From NCBI GenBank assembly GCA_020080175.1, contig JAGHQL010000043.1, positions 62,001 to 126,000 on the forward strand: 64,000 bases of DNA. The letters run 5' to 3'. The notes below the pieces were generated by a model. The model worked only from the letters and a program-made list of their open reading frames with translations. It was not told the origin of the DNA and searched no databases. The DNA comes from Glutinoglossum americanum (lineage: Eukaryota > Ascomycota > Geoglossomycetes > Geoglossales > Geoglossaceae). The translations under genes and the position numbers were made by a program. Below, piece after piece: positions 44,561 through 56,556 of the stretch. Every line of letters starts with the position of its first letter. The stretch's first letter is position 1.

Positions 44561-47313
44561 ATGGAGGTACCAGGATTCCCCATACCTCCGGGTCAAGGCG
44601 GCGACAACGATAATCACCGTCCCCTCCCTTCTCGGGAGGAGAGGATCCGCCGACGTAACCGCACGATTACATCTTGCCTAGAATGTCGTAAGAGGAAACT
44701 AAGGTGTAACAAGCAACACCCCTGCACCCACTGCCTCCATCACGGACGAAATTGTCTGTATATCAGTGCCGCCTTAGATCCCCGCACCCAGAGCAGGCTT
44801 GCGGAGATAAAAGAGGAATGGGGTTCGATAGAGCGGAGGCTGGAGCGAGACATTGCCCGGGCGGGACAGAATCCGCAGAGAGACGATCCTCTACCAGGGA
44901 GTGCAAAGCGAGATGTTCTACCGGAGGCTGGCGAAGAGGAATTGGAGGAAACCCCCATGGCAGTCCTTGATGCTGCCTATGAGGACGACGCGGATGATGA
45001 GTTTTTTGACCTTGGCATACAGATGGGCCGCATGAGGTGCTGGAATTGCCATGCTACCCATAGTGTAGATCTCCGATGCTGACTTTAGAGGTGATAGAAT
45101 TAATGAACGTATTGGTGGTCTATACCGTCCAATGATAGCTGAGGAGGTTAGGGCCGTAACTAGCAGCCTCCCGCTGTGACGCTGCACTCTAGTTTTTGGT
45201 GTAGAGTCTTCGAACTAATGCACTCACAGTTGAATAAGACGCTTAACGATTCGAGAAATGACCGCCGCTCCCAGGCCGAGAAGTCTGCAACACCTGAATT
45301 AGCGCCACCTTCTGCGGCGTCGATTTACGAATTGCTGATGCCCGGTTCCACATATATAGCACCTGGAGATAACAGAAATGCTCCCAACTATTTTTTTGGA
45401 GGCTTTGACCCTAATACCCCCTTCATGGCTTACATGACTCCGAGACCAACTGCCGATCGGCTGAAGCGTCAATACTTTGATTGCGTCCATCCGCTTGCAA
45501 TGCTTGTACACAGACCTACATTCGAGAACCAATATGAAAGGTTAAGATGATTCAATACCCCGTGAATACCGTTAACTCTCTGTCCTGACCTCTACATAGG
45601 TTCTGGAATAGCATCGCTTTTGGCGCAGAACCGCCATATTCGCTTCAGGCCCTCTACTTTGCGATGATGTTTTCTAGCGCTGTTAGTTTGAATGATGAAG
45701 TCATTTTCAGAGAGTATGGCAGGACAAAACAGTCCGTGGTTAATGACTTCAGAATGAACACCGAGGCTGCTCTATCAAAGGCGGGTTTTATCAGGACAAC
45801 AAAGCTCGAGACGCTGCAAGCCTTTGTCATGTACCTTGTAAGGATCTTCGAACACCTCTAAGTGCAACTTTCGGTGGGACGGTCTGCATCTAACTGATAA
45901 AAAGATTCCACTTTGCCGTGATGAAATATCCCGTGCTCACTCTGCGTTGACTGCTACAGCGATCAGAATCGCAGAGTGCATGGGTCTTCATCGCGACGGA
46001 AAGTTTTTTGGTCTGACACCTGTCGACATTCATGTCCGTCGCCTTGTCTGGTATCAGCTCTGCTTTCTGGATCTAAGAACATGCGAATCTCAGGGCCCCA
46101 GACCTATTATCCGTAAGGAAGACTTTGACACTAAATTCCCCCTTAACCTAGACGATGCGGATTTCACAAGGGGTGATCCACCTCTTTCCGTTGAACGATG
46201 GACGGACACAACGTTCTCGTTGATCCGCTTCGAATGCAACGAAATGGTTCGCATAATCTGGGTCGATAGGCCACGGTTGGAGAAGAAGGAGGTTAGCCTC
46301 ACGGCCGTCTTGACGACTATTGAAAGTAAGTGCCACCTCCCTTGGAGCGATGCTTGAAATTAATTAGTTTCAAACCACAGCCTTCAAGTACCGGATGGAG
46401 AAGAAGTACAGCAACATTCTTCGCAACGATATCCCGATTCAGAAAGCAGCCAAACACGTAATGATCGTACTAATCTGTAGAATGTACGTCATGGTTCTAC
46501 ATCGCTATTTGAACTCCGGCCAGCGTGGGCTTCAAGATCGCATTAGACAGATGTAGGTTATATTTATGTACTCCCCGTTCCATGCACCAGTGCCTTACGC
46601 CAGATTTAGGACTATCACAAATGCGCTTTGCCAAATTGAGAACGCTATTGCCCTGGAGAATGATCCTGACCTATCACCATGGGTCTGGTATGCCGGGGCC
46701 TGGCAGCAATGGCAAACTGCCCTGCTTATGCTGACGGACATATGGGGCCACCCCAACCGCCCAGAGGCCGACCGTATCTGGGCTTGCTTGGACTACGTCT
46801 TCGGCGGCGACCCTCACACTCCGCGTGATGAGAAGGCTCGTAGAATCATGATGGAGCTTAGGGACAAGGCCGGTAAACTCCGCTCAGCTCGTAAGCTGAA
46901 ATTGCCTGTCGTGATGACAGGGCAGCGTGCCCGCCTCAGAATGACCACTCCTGTGTCCCCCGGTTCAGGAGTCGACCCGAAAGGCTCGACCTATAACAGC
47001 CCTCAATTAACGCCGAAAGACCCTAGTATGAGCCCAGGGAATAGCCCAGGTCCGGCCGGCTCGCCAGGTGGTCCTCCGGTGAAGGAAGAGCTAATGCCGA
47101 TTGAAATTGACTGGGTGAGTTATTTAGTTTTGTTTCCAAATTCTTGTATATATATATCTCTTACCGCGCTTATGACTGATGCATTCTTACCCTGTGTAGG
47201 AAGAATTCGATAAGATATGCCCGGAGAGTTCAACATCTATCTTTGAACCTGTTGATCTGAGTATTTGGGGAATGCCATCGCAGCAGCAGCAAGCACAGGA
47301 TAGAAATGGGTAA
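44561..47313 (+). CDS. Zn2Cys6 transcription factor with fungal middle homology region
   Basis: Eight exons: 44561-45036, 45089-45146, 45230-45540, 45600-45837, 45905-46325, 46381-46552, 46610-47114 and 47200-47313, 764 residues. The zinc cluster has Cys at 39, 42, 49, 55, 58 and 65, with spacing C-x2-C-x6-C-x5-C-x2-C-x6-C. A linker with LAEIKEEWGSIERRL forms a short coiled coil. The Fungal_trans domain spans about 210-560 with LHPLAMLVHRPTF-like start (here VHPLAMLVHRPTF), AIRIAECMGLHRDG and VRRLVWYQLCFLD, all typical. The C-terminal 150 residues are Ser/Pro-rich and end in a Gln run, likely an activation region. All junctions are in phase with GT...AG ends. Targets are unknown; no metabolic cluster surrounds it. 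Confidence 0.9.
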
Positions 47314-47915
47314 AGGGCGTAAAGGCGCTCTTTTTAGAGCAGAATAGTAAAGCTCCCCCCTTTTTTTAAGAGGGGTTTTTTGCGTTTTTTTGGGAGGAAT
47401 ATCTAAAAAAGGTCTCCTAGCTATATTAAAGCGCTTTTACGATATCTTTTGTTCTCGTGTCAGCGGCCTTTGCTATGTAATATATATTAAATTCTAGTAT
47501 TCGTTTATTTCGCAGCCTACCCCGACAATTAGTAAGTTAGCTTAACCCATAGAAAGTTTAAGCCTATCCTAGTATAGGGTAGGGCAAGCCTTCTGCCAAT
47601 GTCTATGGGGTGATCAGCTTGGTTTATTCTGTTCCCCCGATTAGGGGTTTGGTTGTCTCCCGTGTACGTGGTTCGTAGTGATAGCCCGTTATTAGAAAAT
47701 TTTTATTATTGGTGGTGTTCAGAAGGTATGAGCAGGTTAGCCAGCGGACGGACTTGAGCCTCTATGGGTGATGCAAACAGTTAAGATAATAATGCAGCTC
47801 ATAGTCTCTAGATAAGAAGATTGTTGGTTTACAAGGTCCGCTTGTCTATACCGGTGCTCTCACTCATCTCACCACCTATCTCCTAACAGACCATTACCAC
47901 TACCAACAACATAAT
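47314..47915. other. Intergenic region between convergent genes
   Basis: AT-rich 3' flanks of the Zn2Cys6 factor and PUP1. A short perfect hairpin (GCTCT, T4, AGAGC) lies at 47327-47340, followed by C- and T-runs. No coding sequence seen. Confidence 0.5.
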
Positions 47916-48849
47916 CTATGCATCGACTTCCATCTTCTCTCCTTCGGCCTCAAGGGGTACTTCATGCACCGTGACGTATTTTCCGATGTCTACCCTTTCC
48001 ACAACTTTCTCCCTTAACACCGCGGTCGTTCCCCGTTTGAAAACGTAGCTCCTTTGTTTTCTCTCCCGCTCATTCGGTCGGATGTAGTTCCGCATCAGAG
48101 TAGTCTTCTCCTTTGTGATCACACACACATCCACATTGCTCCCGGATCCCAAGTCGTTGAAGATACCAGCCTGTATTGCGTCTGCTGCTAGTTTGATTGC
48201 TCCTTCCCTGTCTATGTTTGATTTCCATTGCGTTTCGAATACTGACATGGCGGCAAGTGATCCGGACCCCATCGTTACGTAGGGGAGTTTGTCGGTACTG
48301 CCATGTGCATGGACGGTGAAGAGTCCTACACCTGTGGGGTCTACTCCTGCGACTACGAGATAGGCGCCAATGTGGCCCTGGTGCTGGAATAGGTGTTGCT
48401 TAAGCATCGTCATACAAGTTACCACACGAGGATTGCGGCCGGTGCTAAGGGCATGCAGCTCTAATTGAGAGGAGATAAGTGCGGTCGTAAATTCCGTATC
48501 GGCTGCCGTGCCAGCACCGGCACACCATATCTGAGGAGAGATGTAGTGGAGCTTCTCGCAGTTCTTATCCGCAACTATCGGACCGCTTGTTGCTCGAGTG
48601 TCGGCAGCGATCTAAGAAACAAATACGAGTTAGATTACTTAAGTATATGAAAACAGGCATATTACGGCATGCTGCGTTAGGAATGCCCAAGTATTCCAAA
48701 GCCTAGAAACACGGAATACCCACCACAACGCCTCCATCGAAGATACACCCTACAATGGTCGTCCCCGTGCTTGTGGCCTTTGGGAGTGGAAAACCCTGAG
48801 CGTGTAGCGCCGCGTTGCGCGCATGATTCGAGAAATCGAAACCAGGCAT
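47916..48849 (-). CDS. PUP1: 20S proteasome subunit beta-2
   Basis: Two exons on the minus strand (48849-48724, 48611-47916) give 273 residues. The 112-nt intron joins CIFDGGVV to [17 protein letters not shown]. The propeptide is 29 residues and ends TSTG; autocatalytic cleavage exposes Thr30, the nucleophile, in TTIVG. Further family marks are [32 protein letters not shown] and [11 protein letters not shown]. Beta-2 carries the trypsin-like activity of the proteasome. The C-terminal arm, longer than the core and ending EKMEVDA, wraps around beta-3 in known structures. NUP159 starts 477 bp away on the other strand. Confidence 0.95.
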
Positions 48850-49326
48850 TGTGTGAAAGAGGATCTTGGTGTGACAGGTGTTGGACTTTTTTAGATGCTC
48901 TTGTAGCCCCTGGACAGCTGAAATACAGCTTTAATGGAATCAGGATTTCGAGGAAAGGTTTAGGAGGAGCGGGTGGAGTTTATGATTATTATTGGAGTTA
49001 GAGATGAGGTTAAGGTTACGAAGCTAAGGTGCCTGGGCTCCTTGGACGACGCGGATCCCTGCACTGAGGCTAAAACTCCCTCACGTGATTTAAGATTTCC
49101 ACGCGCTGACAACATTTTGTGAGACTCCTCAAACAAAGCGAGCTAAGCTGCCTTTCACACATCCGATACCACGTCGACGATCAAGAAACAATATTCCGGG
49201 TCACTCATTCTCTTCAAGTAGCCAAGCCGGAAGCTTCTGTCACTCCTTAAACTTGTCATGCGACTGTCATTGTCGTTAACGTAATATCGTGGTGTTTCGG
49301 TCCGATTTGATCTTTCGAGTTTGGAG
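48850..49326. promoter_or_regulatory. Shared promoter region between PUP1 and NUP159
   Basis: A 477-bp gap between divergent start codons, without coding sequence. In yeast, proteasome genes are driven by an Rpn4 site of the GGTGGCAAA type; I did not find a perfect copy here. Confidence 0.45.
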
Positions 49327-52300
49327 ATGGCCTTTTCATTTGGTACTCAGGGTAGTGGCGGAGCCTTTGGAGGCAGTAATGTTGCAGCTAGCGGCGGTCA
49401 GGCACAGACGGGACCAGATCTCGAAGAGATCACAACAGAGGTAGCAATCCATCGGGTTATCGCGTTCACAATGGGCGCCTTTGCTAAACCAATTGTGTCT
49501 AGGCCCTTGGGTTCCTCTCTTTCTCCCACGATGCAAAAATCCGATTGCTACCGACTCCTTGGCCTTCAGATGCCCTTCCACCACCCACTTCATCGTTACT
49601 AAGCGTGGCTTCGACAAAAGGTCTCGTCGCCGCTGCTGGTCCTGATGCCTTAATCCTTGCTAGCACCGAATCTGTGCGACAGGCGTTTTCAGCGGAAACT
49701 CCTGGAGGCAGCCATACCAAACCTTTTTTGGCGCAGTTGAAGATCGATTTGCCCATGAGAGTGTCCCACGTCGCCTTTTCCTCTGATGAGAATTATTTAG
49801 TCATATCCGCCGAGAACGGTGGAGGCCTTGCTATATACGATGTCCAGACGCTGATGCAGGGTGGCACGCAGAGTTCATTTGAACTATCAACCAATGGATT
49901 GTCCCTGCGCGCTTTGATGCCCAACCCCACTGTTGCAGAGCTTTTTGCGGTCGTCACAACAAATGGCCAACTAATGATGGCAAATTTGAAGGAACGTCAA
50001 TTTATCTCTGGCCCTGGTGGGCCATTACTGAAGAGTGGCGTGAGCTGTATCTCTTGGAGCACGAGGGGGAAACAATTGGTTGCGGGTCTAGCTGATGGAA
50101 CTGCACATCAGATGACGCCTGATGGCACGGGAAAGGCTGAAATACCGAAACCACAAGACCTAGAAGGAGACCAACATGGTACGTAAATATAGAGACCTTA
50201 GGATAAAGAGTATGGCTTCTGATTTAGAGACAGTATCCTCCGTAATTTGGCTCGAAAATAATATCTTTCTCGTGGTGCATACTCCAACGACGTTTGATCC
50301 TGACACAATACCAACATCAACGTTTCATTTAGTGACGCGACAGCCCCAATCCCATATTTTCCAAAAACTTCCGGATCCTAGTTCTCCGTTTGGCATCAAC
50401 CGCTCGCCTCCTTACCATTTTATGCTGCGTTTGAAAGAGTTTCCTCCAAACCTGCAGGATCTAATTGCGGTGTCATCTACTGCATCTACGGATATTGGAC
50501 TATTTACACGCTCGAAATCCCCATTGTCGAGAGACACTGAAGCCGAGAAAATCACTAGTGTATTTACGATGACTAGCATGGCTAACGACGCACGGCGTGC
50601 ATCCTTACCGATGTCTGAGGACTTGTTGGACACATCTCCTATTGGGGTGGCCTTTGACCTATCCGCAAAAGAGAAAGTCCAGCGGCCACTCGTGGGCGAG
50701 GAGTTGAACGAATCAGCTAGTCCACTTCCGGCACTAATCGTCTTAAATAACGAGGGCATACTTTCTGGATGGTGGATCGTCTATTCAGAGGCTGTTAGAC
50801 AAGGTATTGCATATCCAGGCCTTGTCGCTGCCGGTGGTGGGCAACAACCCCAAAGTGAACAACAAAAGACATCATTTGTTGCACCAGCACTACAACAGAC
50901 AACGGCCTTCAGCCAATCGGCATTCAGTAGCCCGGTTACAACAAGCAGTGCGTTCGGTACTCCTAGTAAATCTGGTACCCCAACTTTTGGCGCGCCAAGC
51001 ATGCCTGGAGGCAGCACAGGAGTTGGCGCCTTCGGTACGCCATCTACTCTAGGAGCAAATCGAGGCTCTCCTTGGGGATCATCTTCTACTGTGAGCACAA
51101 CGCCTCAGGCTGCTACATCTGTTTTCGGTAGGCCAGCATTTGGATCTTCTACTCCCCTTGGTACAGGAGGAGGATTTGGAGCAGTTGCGGCGCTCAACAG
51201 TAACCAGCCGTCTCCATGGGCCACAACTGCTGCCGGAGCTACCCCAGCTACTGGATCGACTTTCGGCCAGCCGAGCAGTTTGAAAACGTCGACTACAACT
51301 CCTCTTAGTGGGAGCACCGCGGCCAAGCCACTCGGTGCTAGTGGGTTTGGATCTTGGGCCAATCAAGGTGGATTTACTACTGCCGCTGCCCAGAGCGGTA
51401 CTAGAAACACTCCCTTCGGGACCGGACCGCCCTTCACAACTGGCACCTTCGGGGGAGGAACGAATATTGGTAGCAGTTTCAGCACAAGTACAAAACCTAT
51501 CGGCAATAACGATGGCGGACTGTTAGGGAATGGTGGCTTCAAGCTGGGGTCTACCTTCAAGCCAGACGGCACAGCAAGGGATGATATTCCCAAACCTGCG
51601 GGCTTAGGAAGCTCATTTTTCGAAGCTAGTTTCGGGTCTACCCTTTCGCAGACGCAGAATAAGCCCCCAGCGCCTGACACTAAGGAGGCGGATATGGACA
51701 TCGAGAGTGTTACTAATGAGAAGGAAGATGCTAAGGTTCCCGGACAGAGCTCCCAGTCCTCTTTTCCAGCCCCCGTGTCGACTCCGTCAGCCCCTAAAGT
51801 ATCGTCTCTTGGGACCACAACACCTCCCTCAGGAAAAGGCACTGCAGCAACGGATAATAAGCCGACGCCTAGCCTTTCCTCAGCAGCACCAGACAGGCTA
51901 GGCATAGCACCTCCATTACCGCCGGCACCGTTTCCGCCTTCACCGAAAATAAAACCGGGGCCTAGAGACGAACTGCAGGGAATCGATAAAAATCTAGAGC
52001 CCCCATTGCCCCCTGACCCTACGAGCAAAACGACTTTCCAGGCAGGAGACTCGTCCAGTTCTTCATCTTTCACAGCCCTAACATCTACCGAAGAGCCTCC
52101 GCTTCCGCCTGATTTTATTGCTCCCAAGCTTTCTCCAGGTTTCATTCCTCCTGAGGACGTCCCGGGGGCCCCCGCAGAGGATGAAGAGCCTACATTACAC
52201 ACCGATAGGACAAGCGGGGGTGTAAATGCTCGCTTCGACGAAGAAGGCAGTGGCGAAGATGTAGCGCAGGACCTTAGCCCAATTACTGATCGCAACGAAA

Positions 52301-53887
52301 GTCGAGGGATAACACCACAAAGTTCTTTCGGTCCTCAGAGCACATTCAGCAAGGAGAGCTCATTTGACGAGAGTCCTGTGGGCGGCCAATTTTCCCTAAT
52401 TTCTCGACAACAAGAGCCCCAGAAAAGCTCGAGGCCTCTTTTCGGAGAGGTCGACAAGTCTGTGCCTTACCTTCCTCCACCTATCTCAAGAGTGCAGCAA
52501 AGCCCCCGTTCCCCCAGTCCTGTTAGATTGGGCGTTCCAGGCAGGGCTCTACGACCGGATGCGCTGAGATCGATTAGCGCGCCGATATCTCAGCCGCCCG
52601 GAACGAGGCAAGCTCTAATAAGTCCGCCTCTACCAGCATTGTCTAGGGCAACCCGCATTGCACAAACTAAGCAACTTATGGAAGACACGGATGAAGACCT
52701 AACCGACAAAGAAGACGAGGAGATACGGGCTGAACTGGCAACGGAGGTTGAAGGAACTACAACGTTAGCTCCTTTTATTGCGCATCAGGACTATATCGGC
52801 GGCACCGCCAAGAAGGGCATACCAGGCCAGATTGAAAAGGTCTATCGAGACATTAACTCCATGATTGACACCCTAGGTTTAAACGCGCGCTCACTTGAAG
52901 CATTCACTAAGGGCCATGACATCCGTAAAGACGACTTCGAGTGCACTAGAGATACCTTGGAGAGGGATGAGGATTGGATATTGGCCGAGATCCAAGACCT
53001 CAGTGATACTGAGGATGACCTTTTTGACGACCTAGAGAATAGCCGAATTCAAGATTGGGAGGCTCAGTGTCGTATCTGCGTGGAGCTAGAGAGAGGCCTC
53101 GTCAAAGGTATTTCTTTCCTCACTTTGGCGAATTTAGTCATCCACATAGGTTACGGCTAATACTCCCTCTACTAATCACATAGTCTGGTCTAAATACAAC
53201 GAAATTAAGAAGGTTATAGACGCCGCATCTGATCCGGATATGATTAAAATTCGACGATCCGCTCCACTTGGCGCCCAGCAAGCCTTTCAGCAAAACGAGC
53301 TACGGAAACAGTCAGCTATATTTCAGAAGCTCCTTGCGGAAGCTGAGGAAGGTATCATGTTACTTAAAACGAAACTTGTCTCAACGAGCGGAAAGACCGG
53401 CGGAAAACTAGCCACTCCAACAGTCGAGGCAGTCATGAACACAATCTTAAAGATGACTAACATGTTTGAAAAGAGGAGTGGTGATATCGACCTGTTGGAG
53501 AATCGAATGCGGAAGCTAGGGTTGGACTCCGTGAGCAGTAACGGCACCATTGGAGGTAACACCACTGGAGGTAACCATGAGGTGAAGGAAGTCTCTTTTG
53601 TTACTCCGCCGACAACGCCGGGACGCCCGAGCAGCAGCACATATGGTTTGTTCTACTCGCCAGCGAGTAGCGGATATGGCACGCCAAGGGGCCTAGGAAC
53701 CCCAGTGGGGAGCCTTGCGGCTGAATCTCCAGGTGGAAAGGGCACACCAAGAAAAAAGCTAAATGCGATTACACCAGAGGAAGTAAAGGTCGCGAAGGAG
53801 AAGATCGCTAGACAGCGTGTTGTCACAAAAAGGCTGAGAGATGCACTTGTTGCGGCTGCTCCGAAGGTTAGAGCTGTAGGGGAATAG
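49327..53887 (+). CDS. NUP159: Nucleoporin Nup159
   Basis: Four exons (49327-49440, 49503-50178, 50228-53107, 53184-53887) give 1,457 residues. The N-terminal part, about 20-400, is the beta-propeller that binds the helicase Dbp5: AKIRLLPTPWPSDALPPP, then VSHVAFSSDENYLVISAENGGGLAIYD and the ILSGWWIVY strand. From about 430 to 690 there are FG, GFG and FGxP repeats (SAFGTPSKSGTPTFGAPS). A long Pro/Ser-rich disordered part follows. The last 350 residues are helical (QIEKVYRDINSMIDTL...) and should join the Nup82 complex on the cytoplasmic face of the nuclear pore, where mRNA export ends. Introns are 62, 49 and 76 nt. The start is the second of two near ATGs in the same frame; the frame upstream offers MEMAF, but without a stronger reason. 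Confidence 0.9.
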
Positions 53888-54445
53888 TGGCGTATTGCGC
53901 TGACGCTGGAAATGACTGGACGAAATACTCATGGATTGAATTACATATACCAATGCCTCAAGTGTGCTATCAGTATGAATTATTAGGCTGATGGGGAAGT
54001 GGAGGAACGATGAAGGAAAACCGCCGCTGCTATCGTAGCCCTGTGAGATCACCTGAGAACTTGAGAATAGTAAACATTTTAAGTCGAGACGTACAAACAT
54101 TAGTCAATCAACGGTCTCGCTATTTTCTTTGGTGTAGGCAACGGCCATTAGGTCTCCCTTGTTACCAACACATCCCGTTCTAGGGGCTGCTTAATACGGC
54201 GCGTGTAACATCTCGAATCTCGAACACATAGTTCCTTGTATCCTTTCAAGTCCGAATATTTTTTTTCTTGTGCCAGACGGGGTTTTGTGCATCATATTGA
54301 ATACTGGTAGGGTAGGATTGATAACTACAAGTACAGAAAAAGCTTTTTTTTTAATGCCTAAAAAGCAGAAAACCTAGGATACTACCGAAACACGCAAGTC
54401 CCCAAGAGAGTCCCCATAAATGGCGGGGGGGAGAGGAGGGAAAGG
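53888..54445. other. Intergenic region between convergent genes
   Basis: Facing 3' ends of NUP159 and ARP4, with several T/A runs near 54260 and 54345. No coding sequence seen. Confidence 0.5.
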
Positions 54446-56206
54446 TCATTTGCATCTCTTCTCCACGATGCCGGCGCCGTGCTCCTCGTACTCTTTCTTC
54501 GATACCCACATCTACGAATCACAGTCATCAGTACCCCGCACGCATACACAATAGAGGGGTTCAAAAAGAGCTCACTTGATGAAACGCGCCCAAGCTCCCC
54601 AAAATGCTCCCTCCGATCCAGCTCGCGAACCTCCGTTCCGCCGTATTCCCAGGCGCCGACAGCCTGACACGAGGGCCGGGGAACATCTGCGTGAGTTCGC
54701 TGTTTAGGCGGTCCGTGAAGCCGTAGAGTAAGGAGGTGCCGCCTGTGATGACGACATTTGCGAGGAGGTGGGGGCGGATATCGACGTCGACGGCGGCGAG
54801 GGAGGCTTGGATTAGGGCGGGGATTGTTTGGGATTGTGGGGGAGCGGGGTTTTCGGGGTCCTGTGGTATGGTTGGTGGTGTTGCATGGAATGGAGAGATT
54901 GTGATGCTGGTTTAGAAGGGGAGGGGGGGATCTTACGGTTAGAGCCATTTTCGCGTCCCACATTCCTTCCGAGACTCTAAATCGCTCACCGCCAAATACT
55001 TGGTTCCACCCATCGGGCATCTCGAACGGTCGACCAGGCCAGCTCTTAACAACCTCCTCGTTCGTCGTACCCTGCTGTCCGCTGTTTAACCTCCCAGGTC
55101 CTTGCCACACTTGCACGACTGACTCCTTGAACTCCTGTAGGACTCGCTCTTCCTCTAGCCGCCGGAAGGAATCATGTATTGAGGTGTCGAATTGGCGGTA
55201 TGTTGCGACTGCGGGGGCGCCCGCGTCGACGGGGGTTTTGGAGGCGACGAGGTAATGAGGAATTAGGGGTATTTGGGGGTTGGAGGTTGAGAAGAGGATG
55301 CGAAGTTGTTGAGAGATGAAGTTTCCTGCTAGTGGGGACCGCATGACGCCTGGAAGATATGGTTAGCAATCTGTCGGCTTGTACTTCTAAAGAGAATTTT
55401 AATAAGCCAGAAGGTGGCCACCTTTTTTAAGTATTAGGCCATCATGGACGGGCGTTATTGAAATGTTTGAAGCACCAACGTCGACTACCAGCGCAGAAGC
55501 CTTTCCCCCAGCGAACCTATTTCGACAGGAGAGGTCAATAGGTGATGATCGACCAACGGTGGGGTGTAAACTCTAGACTCACGCAACGCAGACACCATTT
55601 CGGGCCAACCAAAAAGCAGGACAACCCCAGTTCTCCATCGCAACTTCGATACTACGCTCCCTCGACTTTCCAGAATTCCAACCCGTCTCCGTCATTAGTA
55701 AAGGATTATCCTCCAACGGCTTCTCGCCCTCTCCAGAGGCTTCAATATCGGCCTCCACATTTCCCCCATTCTCAGGTGGATCATTAAGCCCATTCATTGC
55801 GGGATTGCTAGCTTTGAAGTTCGTTAGGCGTGATGTGATTGCATATTCCCAGAGCTTAGTTGCCGTGTCCCAGTCCTCCACAGTGCCGTCCTTCGACATT
55901 GGATTGTGGATGTGGAGGTTGGGGAGTGGCGTATGTATGGAATTGTCACCGAAGATGTACTTGACTTCTGGGCTATCGAGAGGACCAATCGTGCCGTAAT
56001 GGGACGGAACAACGGATTTTGGTACGTCTTCGCCGGCGAACCCAGCGCGCACGCTTGAGTAGCCCGGATCAAGGACGAGGGCAGATATTTCGTCTACAAT
56101 ACATAATTTTCTTAGGACAAGAAGTGGCAAAAGTAGATGGTTCTAACTTACCTCCACCATATTCTTGTGCGCCAGGGGGTACAGACGAGCTCTGAACGCC
56201 CGACAT
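54446..56206 (-). CDS. ARP4: Actin-related protein 4
   Basis: Six exons on the minus strand: 56206-56152, 56093-55583, 55516-55422, 55349-54937, 54860-54576 and 54511-54446, 474 residues. Arp4 is the nuclear actin-related subunit shared by the NuA4 acetyltransferase and the INO80 and SWR1 remodellers. The start [20 protein letters not shown] is characteristic, followed by [26 protein letters not shown] (phosphate loop), [27 protein letters not shown] (second phosphate loop), [18 protein letters not shown] and the C-terminal [18 protein letters not shown]. The last exon is 22 codons. All five introns are in phase with GT...AG ends. GUP1 is divergent 350 bp away. Confidence 0.95.
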
Positions 56207-56556
56207 TGTGCGGGAAAATGCTAAAGAATAATCCTCCTAGCTTTTGGAAGCCCAGACGCGTATCAATCGCCGAGTGTAAGTCGCACCAATTCTGTTACAC
56301 TCGCTGTTATTGCACGTTGATGGAACCCTAAAGTTGCGGTTTGATACGCGATCGTGATAATCGCGATGTTGAATAAATGCTTGTTCCTGAATCGACGCAC
56401 CTATGCTTGGCGATGTTGAGGCTCAATAAACCGTGCTTCGATCCTCCGACCCCCGAGACATCCCCCTTCCGCTAAGGATAACATTTCCCCAGCAACCGTC
56501 CAACAAACCGTTAGTAGTTAGCATTGAGGTCAAGGGGACTCCCCAATGCTGCCACG
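56207..56556. promoter_or_regulatory. Shared promoter region between ARP4 and GUP1
   Basis: A 350-bp gap between divergent start codons, with no coding sequence. Confidence 0.5.
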
